Positions 1 to 9,399 of a DNA stretch of 64,000 nt are shown piece after piece. Source of the DNA: Cyanophora paradoxa (taxonomy: Eukaryota > Glaucocystophyceae > Cyanophorales > Cyanophoraceae); assembly GCA_004431415.1 (NCBI GenBank), contig QPMI01000432.1, positions 62,001-126,000 of the forward strand, given 5' to 3'. A program made the position numbers and the translations under genes. The notes under the pieces are model-generated. The model ran no database searches. It saw only the letters and a program-made list of their open reading frames with translations, and was not told where the DNA came from. How positions within the stretch are numbered: the first letter of the stretch is position 1; every line of letters starts with the position of its first letter.

Positions 1-2960
1 GCGGGGGCGGGGGCGGGGCGGGAGGGGGAGGGCCCGCCGAGGTTGAGGGCGGCGAGGCTGACGCCGAGCTGGGAGGCGTGGTCCTCGAGCTCGAGGCGGC
101 GGCCCATCGTCCAGTCCTCGACCCGCAGCTTCAGCGTCCGCAGGGCGTCCTGGAAGGCGCTGTAGAACTCGATCCCCTCCTTGTAGTTCCCGTGAATCTC
201 CCGGTACATCGCCACCGCCCTGTCCATCTCCGCCACCAGCGCCCCCCGCGCCTTCACTGCGCCCCCTCAATCGTGAGCGCGCGATCCTTCGAGGGCGCCG
301 GGCGGGGCGCGGGCGGAGGCACCGAAGTCGGGGGCGGCGCCCTGGAAGCGGGACCAGGCGCTGTCGATGGCGTCGAGGGCGCGCCGCTGCCGCCCGTAGT
401 TCTCCTCGAAGCGGCCCCGCAGCGCGTCCAGCGGCCTGAGCGCCGCCTCCACCTGCGGCGACTCGGGGGCCACGCGCGCCGCGTTCTGCAGCGGCCCGGT
501 GAGCGCGCGCGGCGCTGGAGGGCGGGCGGGGGCGCACGGCGGCGATGCGGAGCTCCTGGATGAGGGCCTCGCGGGCGGCGAGGACGGCGTCGACCTCGCG
601 GCAGAGCTCGAGCAGGGCCGGCGCCTCGCTCCCGACCGTGCTCCCCGCCTGCAGCTGCAGCTGCGGCGTCATCCTCCGCAGCTCCGCCTGCGCCGAGGTC
701 AGGGCGGAGGGGCCCGGCGCGGGCGGGCGGGCGGGCGGGGGGGCGCACGTCGGAGCGGGTGAGCTTCTCGAGGAGGTCGCGGTGCGCCTCGAGCTTCTGC
801 TGGACGACGGCGTCGCTGGTCTTGGCGCGCTGCAGGTTCACGCGGTGCTTGGAGAGCTCCTCCCAGTAGACCTTGGCGAGGGGCCGCGACTGGGGCCGCG
901 ACCAGCGCGTGCCGGCCTGCCGCCGCGCCGCCCCGTCCGCCGCCTCCTCGTCCTCGAGGGCCTTCTCGATGCCGGCGAACATCGCCTCGTCCTCGCGGCA
1001 GAGCTGGGCGTTCATCGTCTGGAGGTCCAGCAGCTGCAGGTGCGGGTCCTTGCCGGCGTTCGAGCGGATGTCCACGATCGCCGCGTGCAGCGAGTCCGGC
1101 AGCACCGACGCCTCCGGGTCGAAGGGCGAGAGGCTCGAGGGCAGGCCCTTCTCCTCCAGCTTCCTGCGCCGCGGTGCGTCGTCAGGCTCGGGCGCGCGTA
1201 GGGGACACCGATCGATGCGGGCGGGCCCCGCACTTCTTGGCGAGGGTCGTCTGCCGGTCGGCCTCCGCAGTGACCTCGCCCACGAGCCGCTGCACCGCGC
1301 CCTACCCAGGCGTCAGCTTGCCCCGCTCGTTCGCTTTGGGAGGGGAGGTCGCTTCGCTCGGACCTGGAGCTCGCCCTGGGCCTTCTGGACGTGGACGGGC
1401 ACGAGGCGGACCCAGGGGTCGGAGCCCGCGGCGGCCCCGCCGGCGCCGGCGCAGCCTGCCTCCTCGGGCCCCGCCGCCCGGACCATCGGCTTGCGCTCGA
1501 TGGGCGCGAGCTGGGCGGCCTGCGGCACTGGCTCCACGTAGATCGTGTTGTTCTCCCGAGTGGCCGTCTCGAGGGCCCGCGCGATGATCGCGGCGAGCCG
1601 GGAGAGCTCGTCCTGCGCCGCCGCCGAGGCGCCCTTGGAGGCCAGCTTGATGCCCTCCTTGACGAAGTTGGTGGCCTGCTGGAGCCGCGCGACGCCCTCG
1701 CCGAAGCGCTGCGCCTCCTGGCAGGCCAGCGCCTGCCGGTACTGCGCGTCCGCCGCCCACCGCAGCGACTGCACCTGCGCCAGCAGCGGCAGCGGGCTCT
1801 GCGCGCCTCGTCAGACGAGAGGATGGAGAGCGCGGCGGGCGGCCGGCGGGCCTTCTCGAAGCTGGAGGCGAGGGAGGGCAGTGCGAAGGCCATCTGGGCC
1901 TCCTGGAAGTACGTATGCGCTTGCGCGCTCAGCTTCGCGATGATGCTGCCGGGCGGTCAGCGCGGAGGAAAGCGGCGGGGAGGTATCTATGCCACGCACC
2001 CGGCCTTCATTCCGTCGCGCGCAGCCTGCCGCGGGGCGTGAGTGAGGGGCGGAGGACTCGGAAAGGCTGCGCGGCGTGGGACGGGGCGGGGCGCACGCGG
2101 TCACAGAAGCAGGCCTGAGCCTGGGCGAGCATAAGGGCGACGAGGGCGGCCAGGCACTCGGAGGAGAGGTCGGGCGTCGGGGGCGCCAGCAGCTGCGGGA
2201 CGACAGCGTCCCGCAGGAACTGGAACGCTCCCGCCGCGCTCTGGAAAGCCGAGCAGGCGATCTTGAGGCCGTCCGGGGAGCCGCCCAGCGCGAGGGAGGC
2301 CCCCATCTGGCTGTGGATCGCCGCCAGGTTGAAGGTCGCCGCCGCGCGCTCCAGGTGCAGCGAGTACGACGCTGCGCGCCGCCGTCGGACGGAGAACGAG
2401 AGCGGGATCGAGCGGCCGGGGGCAGCGCACAGCTCCGCTTCTTGGTGTTGAAGGCGTCGTACCAGACGAACTCCGTCTTGATCTGGGGTGACGACGCCAC
2501 ATCGAGCATCGGAAAGTGCTGGCCCGCGAAGTCGACCTGGGCCAGGTACCTGCGCGCACGTCGGATCAAATGTCGGGACCTCCAAAGCGGGCGGGCGGCG
2601 GGCGGCGTACGCTTTGAGCAGGTCCCGCGACACTTCGTCCGCCTGGCCAATGGCACGCACGGCGTCGCTCGCCTGTTGCAGATCTCTCAGAGCATTCTGT
2701 GAGCTCGCCGCCAGGTCTTTCGGGTAATTCGCTTCGATGAAGCGGCCGAGGAACTTGGCGTATTCAATCTTGTCTGCTGCTTTCTTCGTTGGAATCGCTG
2801 CGCGGCGGCGGGGTTAGGCACGGCCCATACGTACATGGGCCGCTAGGGGCAGCAGCTTTAGGTGCGCGTTTCGAATGTGCGCGGGACGTGCGGTCGAGGG
2901 AGTCCGGCGCGTGGACTGGGCTTGCTGTATTCGAGGCGGAGACGCACTGATGTGAGACAT
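1..2960 (-). CDS. ALIX/Bro1-domain protein (PDCD6IP/Bro1 family), 3' part outside window
   Basis: Members of this family link ESCRT-III to cargo or to membrane-remodelling sites. The start is placed at the ATG at 2960: a 13-base first exon (MSHI) joins across an intron (2798-2947) to the block beginning IPTKKAADKIEYAKFLG, which matches the N-terminus of Bro1 domains. The Bro1 domain continues with FVWYDAFNTKK, LERAAATFNLAAIHSQM and LAALVALMLAQAQACF, then FGEGVARLQQATNFVKEG. The V-domain follows (LREDEAMFAGIEKALEDEE region near 1000, YWEELSKHRVNLQRAK near 850) and ends with GNYKEGIEFYSAFQDALRTL near 150-210. No proline-rich tail is visible before the left edge, so the gene is probably incomplete. 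It has many short introns. It is divergent from the DJ-1 gene, with 230 bases between the starts. The family call is secure; individual exon edges are not. Confidence 0.88.
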
Positions 2961-3190
2961 TTTCTTGTGACTGAGCGCACTCGAGCGCGGCGTAGGCGCG
3001 CTGAGATGCTCGATGCGGCTGACGAAGCTGACAGGAGTGCTGGGCGCTTCTCGAGGGCTGCTGAAGCCGCGCTAGCGTTCGACGCTTCTGCACTGTCCCA
3101 GGTGCGAAAATGCCGAGCAACGCCTGCCGAACAACACGTGTGCTTCGCCGCCTGACTTAGGGGGGATGAAACCGGCGGCAAGGGTACAGG

Positions 3191-4499
3191 ATGTCTGCAT
3201 CGTTCGTCGCGGCTGCCCCCGCCAGCCTCCGTGTTGCTCGGCAGCTTCCTTTCGCCGGCAGCATCTGCACTGCCTCTTCGTCCCGCCGCCCCGCCGCCGC
3301 CGCCACCACCAAGCTCGCCTCGTCGAGGCAGTTCTTCGGCGCCAGCACCACCTTCCGCGCGGCCGTCGACGTCCGTAGCTTTACCGCCACCGCCGTTCGC
3401 ACCATGACCACGAAGGCCGAGAAGCAGGTGCCATCTTTCGCCTGCCGCCCGTGCCCGCCATGCGTTTCGAGCCGCGAGCAGGTGCTTGTTCCGATCACCG
3501 ACGGCAGCGAGGAGATCGAGGTGCGCGCCGTCAGCGGCCCACTGGGTCACGCGGCGGCAGCGACGCGGACGCGGCTCCGCTGTCCCGTTTCGCGCTTCAG
3601 CGTCTTGACGTGGGCGCTCGCAGTCTTGCAGCATCATTAACATCCTCGTTCGCGCCGGGATCAAGGCGAGCCGCCCCGCGCTCTCGCTGTGATTGCGCCG
3701 TGACGTTGGCCGTGCAGGTCACCGTCGCGAAGGTTCGCCGCGGCAGCGCAGAGCTTCGCGGAGGCTCCCGCGTGCTTCCCGGCCGCGCTGGGCCTCGATT
3801 CTGATGTCCTCGGCCCGCAGGTTCCTCCCAAGGGCGCCACCAGCAGCGACAGCCTTCAGGCGCGTGGCGCGGCGCGGCGCATCGAGCGAGCCTGGGGCCG
3901 GCCGCCGCTGACGCGCCGCGCGTGCAGATCCTGGGATCGCGCGGGATCAAGATCGTGGCGGACAAGCACCTCTCGGAGGTGGCCGGCGAGCACTTCGACC
4001 TGATCGCGCTCCCCGGCGGCATGCCGGGCGCCGAGCACCTGCGTGACAGCTCCCTCCTCAAGGAGCTCCTCGCGAAGCAGAAGGACGCGGGCAAGCCCAT
4101 CGCCGCCATCTGCGCGTCCCCCGCCGTCGTCTTCGCCTCCCACCAGTTCGTCAACTCCAAGAAGGTCACGGGGTACCCCGCCGACAAGTCCGCCCGCCCC
4201 CCCCCCCCTTCCCCCCTCCTCCCCCCCCTCCCCCTTCCCCCCCCCCCCCCCTCCCCCAACCCCCTTCTCCTGCCCCTACCCCGCCACCGCTCAAGCTCGC
4301 GGGCGGCAGGTTCAAGGAGGCGCTGGCGGGGGCGGGCGGCTCCTACCAGACCGAGGGCGTCGTGGTGGACGGCAACGTGATCACGTCGCAGGGCCCCGGG
4401 ACGGCCATCCCCTTCGCCCTCCGCCTCATCGAGGTCCTCGCCGGCGCCGACAAGTCCCGCGAGATTGCCAAGCAGCTCCTCGTCGACCCCGTCTGCTAA
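3191..4499 (+). CDS. DJ-1/PARK7-like (DJ-1/PfpI family) protein with N-terminal extension
   Basis: DJ-1 family proteins are small oxidative-stress-responsive proteins with a reactive cysteine, assigned deglycase or chaperone roles. After a basic, Ser/Ala-rich extension of about 70 residues (possibly an organelle-targeting peptide; an internal Met opens MTTKAEKQ), the core runs VLVPITDGSEEIE, SIINILVRAGIK, VTVAK, ILGSRGIKIVADKHL, LIALPGGMPGAEHLR, then the nucleophile elbow AAICASPAVVFA with its Cys, TGYPADK and SQGPGTAIPFALRLIEVLAG. The stop codon is at 4497-4499. The join ATCAAG to GTCACC across 3666-3717 uses a GC donor. An almost pure C-rich intron starts near 4190. The stretch between VTVAK and ILGSRG is not fully resolved, and a mini-exon may be missed there. 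Whether the long start or the internal MTTKAEK start is used decides its location. Confidence 0.88.
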
Positions 4500-4568
4500 T
4501 CCATGAAACGAGCTCCTGAGCTCCTGTCTTCTAGATCTGTTTCTAGCTTGATCTGAACACGGAACTAG

Positions 4569-6764
4569 CTAGCTGCGCCCGGAGCTGTCGCTGTGGTGGC
4601 TGGCGCCGTGCGGGCGGGGCCGCGGGGCGGGGCGGGGACCCTGCGGGCAGACGTAGGCGCTGCGGAGCTCCCGAAGGGCGCGGCGGGCCTCACGGGCGAC
4701 CGCCCCGAGGGCCCCGGGGCCCTCCCCGCCCGCCCCGCCCCCGCCCGGTCGCTCCTCGCGGGACCGGAGCTCCCTCAGCTCCTCCAGCAGACCCTCCTTC
4801 TCCGCCCGCAGCGACGCGATCTGCGAACGTACCCCGGTATAAGCAAATGGGGGTAAGTAGGTTGGGGGTACAGATAGCGCACCTCGCCGCGGAAGGAGGA
4901 GACGAGCGCAAAGACGGCAGCGGCGCTCTGCAGGCCGCTCGCGCTCGTCGCGGCCCCCGAGCGGGGCGTACCCTCCTCCCCATTCTCGTCCATGTACCCG
5001 TCCACGGCGCCCTCGTCCTCCTCCTCCTCGCCCTCCGAGCGCGGGTCGGAGGGAGGCGGAGACGGCGGCGGCGAGGAGTAGTCCGGTGTCTCCCCCATCA
5101 TTCTGCGCCCGGCCCACCCCGCCGCATCAGACAGACGTGGAGCAGAAGGGGCCGCCCGAGGAGCGGGGCGCGCCGAAGGAGGGACCGGTGGTGCCGGGCC
5201 TCCTCCTCGTGCGGGGCGGCGGTCGCCGCCGCCCCGCCCCGCAGCTCCGCGAGGGCGCCCCGCAGCAGCTCCGCCTTCGTTCGCAGCCGCTCGTACGCCG
5301 CCTCCACGTACGCGCTCCGCGCCCTGCCGCCGTACCCCCCTCAGCTCCACGATGGAGGGGTACAACGAAATCCATTCTGCGCACGCGGCGGCCTCGAGGC
5401 GGGCGCGGAGGAGTGCGACCTCCGCCTGGGCCGCGCCCCCGTCCTCGGCGGGGGCGCCCTCCGTCTGCGTCCCCGCCTCCCGCGCGCCATCGCACTCGCC
5501 CTCGGCCTCGGCCTCGCCCTCCTCCGGCCCCGCCGCGGGCCCCCGCGCCGCGCACGTCCCCTCGCCGGGCTCCGGGTCCGCCCCCTCGCTCGCCCCGCCG
5601 TCCTCGTCCACGGGGCTCAGCCGCCCGCGCTCCCCCCGCCCCCCGGCGCCATCCTTCTCCTCCCCTCCCGTCCCGCCCGCGGCGCCACTGCCCCCTGCGC
5701 CACGCGGCCGGCGCTTAGCAAAGGCTCCTACGGCGCGAGGCGGGGCGAGGCACCGGAGCGCGGGGGCGAGAACCACGCGAGCCGCGCCTCCGCCTCCTCC
5801 GCCCGCCGCTGCGGACGGGCCTCGCTGGCGGATGGAAGGGACTCCCGTTGGCCCCGCGCGCGCCCACCTGCAAGCGGAAGAGTTCTTCTCGCGCCCGCTG
5901 CTCCCTCTCCGCCCGCTCGCGATCCGCCGCGCCCCTCGAGCTCCGCCTCTGCCCGTCCTCGTCTTCCCCCGCGTCGCCGCTGTCGCTCGCGGCTCCCTGT
6001 TTCGGCCTCCGCCTCTCCCTCTCGTGCGTCCGCTGCCCTGTCTTCCGCTTCGGGCCGCTCCCGGCCCCCGAGCCCTGCACCGAGAGTCGTGCCACGAATT
6101 CCAGCACCTCGGGTGGCAGCGGCAGCTCTCGGCTGCTGCCGTGGTCAGTCGGCCGCGTCGAGCGTGGCCGGATGTGCAGAGCCGGCTCCGCACCTCGGTA
6201 GCTTCGGCCGCGCTCCGGACAAGCGCGGTGCCTCACTCGCGCTGCTCTCCGCCTCCCCCTCGGTTGTTTGAACGTCGCTCCCAGTGTAGAGAGGCCCACC
6301 GCGGGCCCGGGCGCCCCGGCGCCCGGCGGACGGGGCCCGCGGCGCGAGCGCCTGCGCCGGAGAGACGACGCGCAGCACGGCCTCGGACACCAGCTCCACC
6401 AGGCGGCGCATCTCGACGTCCCCGCCCCGCGGCCGCTGCGGCGGCGTCTTGTGCGACGCCGGCGGGACCTCTGGTAGCACATTGTGTATGGCCTCGTCCT
6501 CGTCACTCTGCCGGCCGCGAGCGCGGTCTGCACCGGCGTCGATCGGCAGAGGAGCGCGCGTACCGAGGCGCCGAAGAGCGGGTGCCGTGCAGGAGATTCC
6601 TTCTTCAAGCTCCTCCTCGATCCTTCTCCCTCGTCCGATGACGAGCTTAGCTGCGCGTCGGGCGCGCTGCGGGCACCTGCGATCTGGTTCAAACGCCGCG
6701 AGGCCCGGCGCTTTACACTGGAGCGCATACCTTCCGGCGGCGTACAGAGAGAGCAGGGCAACAT
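4569..6764 (-). CDS. Acidic coiled-coil protein, unrecognised
   Basis: I do not recognise this protein. Reading the minus strand, several open segments join through short introns: DEDEAIHNVLPEVPPASHK with MRRLVELVSEAVLRVV near 6360-6490; LPPEVLEFVARLSVQGSG near 6060-6130; a basic then charged stretch (RERAEREQRAREELFRLQ) near 5880; an acidic linker; LLRARLEAAACAEWISLYPS near 5350-5420; YERLRTKAELLRGALAELRG near 5240-5300; a Ser/Pro/Glu-rich segment ending GYMDENGEEG; and a closing coiled coil, IASLRAEKEGLLEELREL, near 4760-4830. The stop is at 4569. Heptad-like Leu/Glu/Arg spacing predicts coiled coils and there is no membrane segment. An adaptor or cytoskeletal role is only a guess. The start at 6764 is tentative. 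It is convergent with DJ-1 and divergent from the RJL gene. Confidence 0.55.
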
Positions 6765-7084
6765 GTGATACCTGTTCGCGCTGCAGCTGCTCGCCGGCGA
6801 GCCCGTCGCTCGGCCGAGCGTCGCCGGCGGCATACGCATCGCTCTGTGAGCCTCTACGTGGGCAAGCGCCGCTCGACAGCAAAGCCCAGGCGCCGGTACC
6901 GGTAGCTAGAGCCGAAGGCGGCAGCGTTCGAAGCTTGTTGGTCCGCGTACCCCAAAAAGACACCACGGCTTCATCCCTCTCAGCAAACTCGCAGCATCGG
7001 ATAATACAGTAGAAACTTAGCTATAGCTACGCCGCTTGCAGCCTAGCCAAGAGTCAGGAGCCCGATGCGATAGCAGGAGCTGCG

Positions 7085-7950
7085 ATGGCGGATGTCAAAC
7101 TGGAGCGAAAAGGACGGCCGCCGGTCCCGGAGCGCAATATACATCGCATAAAAGGTAAGGAGACTGTGCTGCAGCCTCGAAGGCGCTTGTGTCTCGCTGG
7201 CAGTGACGCCGTGGCGAACCGCAGTCATCTCCATGGGGGAGGCAGGTGTCGGCAAGTCGTGCCTAATCAAGCGCTTCTGTGAGGAGAAGGTCGGCTCTTT
7301 CACACCGCCCGCGGCGCGCCCCGCTGAGGCGCCGCAGTTCGTGTCGAAGTACATCAGCACAATCGGCGTGGACTACGGCGTGAAGAGCGTCGCCGCGGGC
7401 GGGAGAGACGTGCGCATCAACTTCTGGGACCTTGCCGGGCACCCGGAGTTCTTCGAAGTGCGGAACGAGTTCTACAAGGACTCCCAGGGAGTGAGCGAGC
7501 GCCCACCCCGCGCCCCTCCGCCGCCCCCGCCGGCGCCGAGCGCAGCGCAGGCGATTCTCGTGTTTGACGTGAGCAACAAGAAGAGCTTCGAGGAGCTCGA
7601 GGCATGGCTCAAGGAGGCGGCCAAGTTCGGGGCGAAGGACCTCGCGATTGCAGTCTGCGCGAACAAGGTCCGCCCCTGCGGCCCGCGCCCCGTTCTGGGT
7701 CACCCTGACTCAGACCCGTGGCAGACGGATCTGAAGAAGCGCGTGGTGGACGAGAAAGCGGCGTACGCGTGGGCAGCGTCCAAGGGCTTCTTGTGCGGGC
7801 CATCATCCCCCCGGCCCCTCCCCGCGCCGCTACCCCGGCCTTACTGACTCGTACCCCGGCAGCTACTTCGAGACGTCGGCGAGCACGGGCGAGAACGTGA
7901 CCGAGATGTTCATGGCGGTCTTCAAGGCCGTCCTCGAAAGGCACGGCTGA
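7085..7950 (+). CDS. RJL-type small GTPase (DNAJC27/RBJ family), without J domain
   Basis: This is a Ras-superfamily GTPase of the RJL family, found mostly in ciliated eukaryotes. Exon 1 (MADVKLERKGRPPVPERNIH) joins through an intron starting GTAAGG to VISMGEAGVGKSCLIKRFCE, which holds the P-loop GEAGVGKS. Next come FVSKYISTIGVDYGVKSV (switch I), INFWDLAGHPEFFEVRNEFY (a WDLAGH G3 box; the His at the usual Gln position is typical of RJL), AILVFDVSNKKSFEELEAWL, VCANK (an NK-containing G4) and SYFETSASTGENVTEMF (G5, ETSA). The stop TGA is at 7948-7950. No DnaJ domain follows and no prenylation cysteine is seen, so membrane attachment is unlikely. At least five introns interrupt it. The family assignment is strong because the WDLAGHPEFFEVRNEFYKD block is characteristic. 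Confidence 0.9.
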
Positions 7951-8069
7951 CTTATTCGAGCTTTACGTTTCTGTCTCGGTAGGGAATAGCCCTCGATGAG
8001 CAAGGTTAGCAGAAGCTAGGTAGCACTAGTTAGCTTAGAGCAAGTCTGTCTCTCCTTTCAAAGAACAAG

Positions 8070-9338
8070 CTACTCGTCATCCTCTTCGGCGCCGTGGTCG
8101 CGGGGCGCGGGGCGGGCGAGGAGGTAGATGCAGGGCCCGACGATGGGGAAGAGGGCGGACGTGGCGAGAAGGCTCTTGTCCTCGGCGCGCTTGAGCCACC
8201 CGCGCCGCCGCATGTCCGCCGCCTGCACGAACGGCAGCAGCGCCGACAGCGTGAAGAAGTCCAGCGTCATCTGGGGTACAGCGCCAACGTCGGCGGGGGG
8301 AGGGCCGCGGGCAAGGACGGGGCGGCCGCCGGGGCCGCGGGGGCCGCGCGCACGGTGTGGACGAAGGGGTCGGTGGCGAAGAGGCGGCGGAAGTCCTGGA
8401 ACCAGAAGTCGGACCAGCCGTCCCGGGGCAGGCACGCGTACACCCCCAGGCCGATGGCGCTCGCCAGCAGCACCGCCGCCGTCGCCTTGCTCTCGAAGAC
8501 ACCGGCCCACTTCCCCCGGCTCTCCTCAGGCTCCGTCGTCCCCGCCGTCCCCTGACCCGCCCGGATCGCCAGGAACGGTAGCAGCGCAAAGGCACCTGCG
8601 CGAAGTGGCGCAGTCAAGGGCGCGCATGGCTCTGCCGGCCCCGCGGCCGCGGCGCCGCACCGAAGAAGAAGCTGGCGAGGAGGCAGGGCCACTTCTTGAT
8701 CTTCCCGTCCTTCTCGCTGCTCAGAAGCGCGGCGTAGACGGCCGGCCAGACGCCCATGAGTTGAAACTCCGCCAGGAGCACGGGGTTCACCCTGCCCCAC
8801 GCCAGCGGGTTCACGCAGTCCGCGACCAAGGACGCCGTGTAGCCGGCCGTGTCCGGCGGCGCCGTCGCCGCGGCGACGCCGAAGAACGCGATCCAGGCCG
8901 CCGCATACAGGCCGCTCTGAACGTTGAACTGCGCGCGCTCGGCCGAATGAGTGCGCGCGTGCCCTTGCAGCTCGACTTGCGCCCCCGGCCGATCGCGGCT
9001 AGCGGGTTCGATAGCATACTGCCCGCGCGCCTTCGCGCCTTCGCCGATAGCTAACGACGGCGCACCTTGAACGCGCCCTCGTTGCCGTCGGCCGGCGCCG
9101 ACTCGGCGCTCACCGAGAACGTTCGGACGCAAGCGCCTGTACCGAAGCGCTTGCTGATGCTGAGCTTGCACCCATGGAAGGCACTGGCGTGCTCCCAATG
9201 CGACCGAGTGCCTGCTCGCTGGAGGGTGGTTGAACGTTGTGGAGAGGATGGTGCCGCGCGGCACGCGTCCGCCTGCGTCTGGAAGTGCCCTGAGACTGCC
9301 CGGGAGGGCCTGCAGACGACGGCCGAGCTGCTGAACAT
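8070..9338 (-). CDS. Putative plastid integral membrane protein, unnamed family
   Basis: The first exon, starting at the ATG at 9338, encodes a Ser/Arg-rich presequence-like segment (MFSSSAVVCRPSRAVSG) ending GNEGAFK. An intron from about 9065 to 8933 joins it to FNVQSGLYAAAWIAFFGV. The mature part has about six hydrophobic segments: YAAAWIAFFGVAAATA, PVLLAEFQLMGVWPAVYAAL, LLASFFFGA with ALLPFLAIR, AAVLLASAIGLGVYACL, MTLDFFTLSALLPFVQAAD and LFPIVGPCIYLLARP. The LAEFxLMGVWP and FPIxGPxIYLLxRP patterns recall proteins of cyanobacteria and algal plastids, but I cannot name the family. The C-terminus is acidic (HGAEEDDE). It sits head to head with coatomer delta, with about 60 bases between the starts. 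Plastid location is an inference from the presequence and this resemblance. Confidence 0.65.
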
Positions 9339-9399
9339 TTTCGGACCTGTACCCGCCCTCGGTCGGACCCCCCCATCGAACCCAGCGGCTTGCCACAGA
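9339..9399. promoter_or_regulatory. 61-base divergent spacer between the putative plastid membrane protein and coatomer delta genes
   Basis: The two proposed start codons face away from each other across only 61 bases, so both promoters and both 5' untranslated regions must share this space or overlap the neighbouring gene. No TATA-like sequence is evident. If the start of either gene is misplaced the spacer would be longer. Confidence 0.4.
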
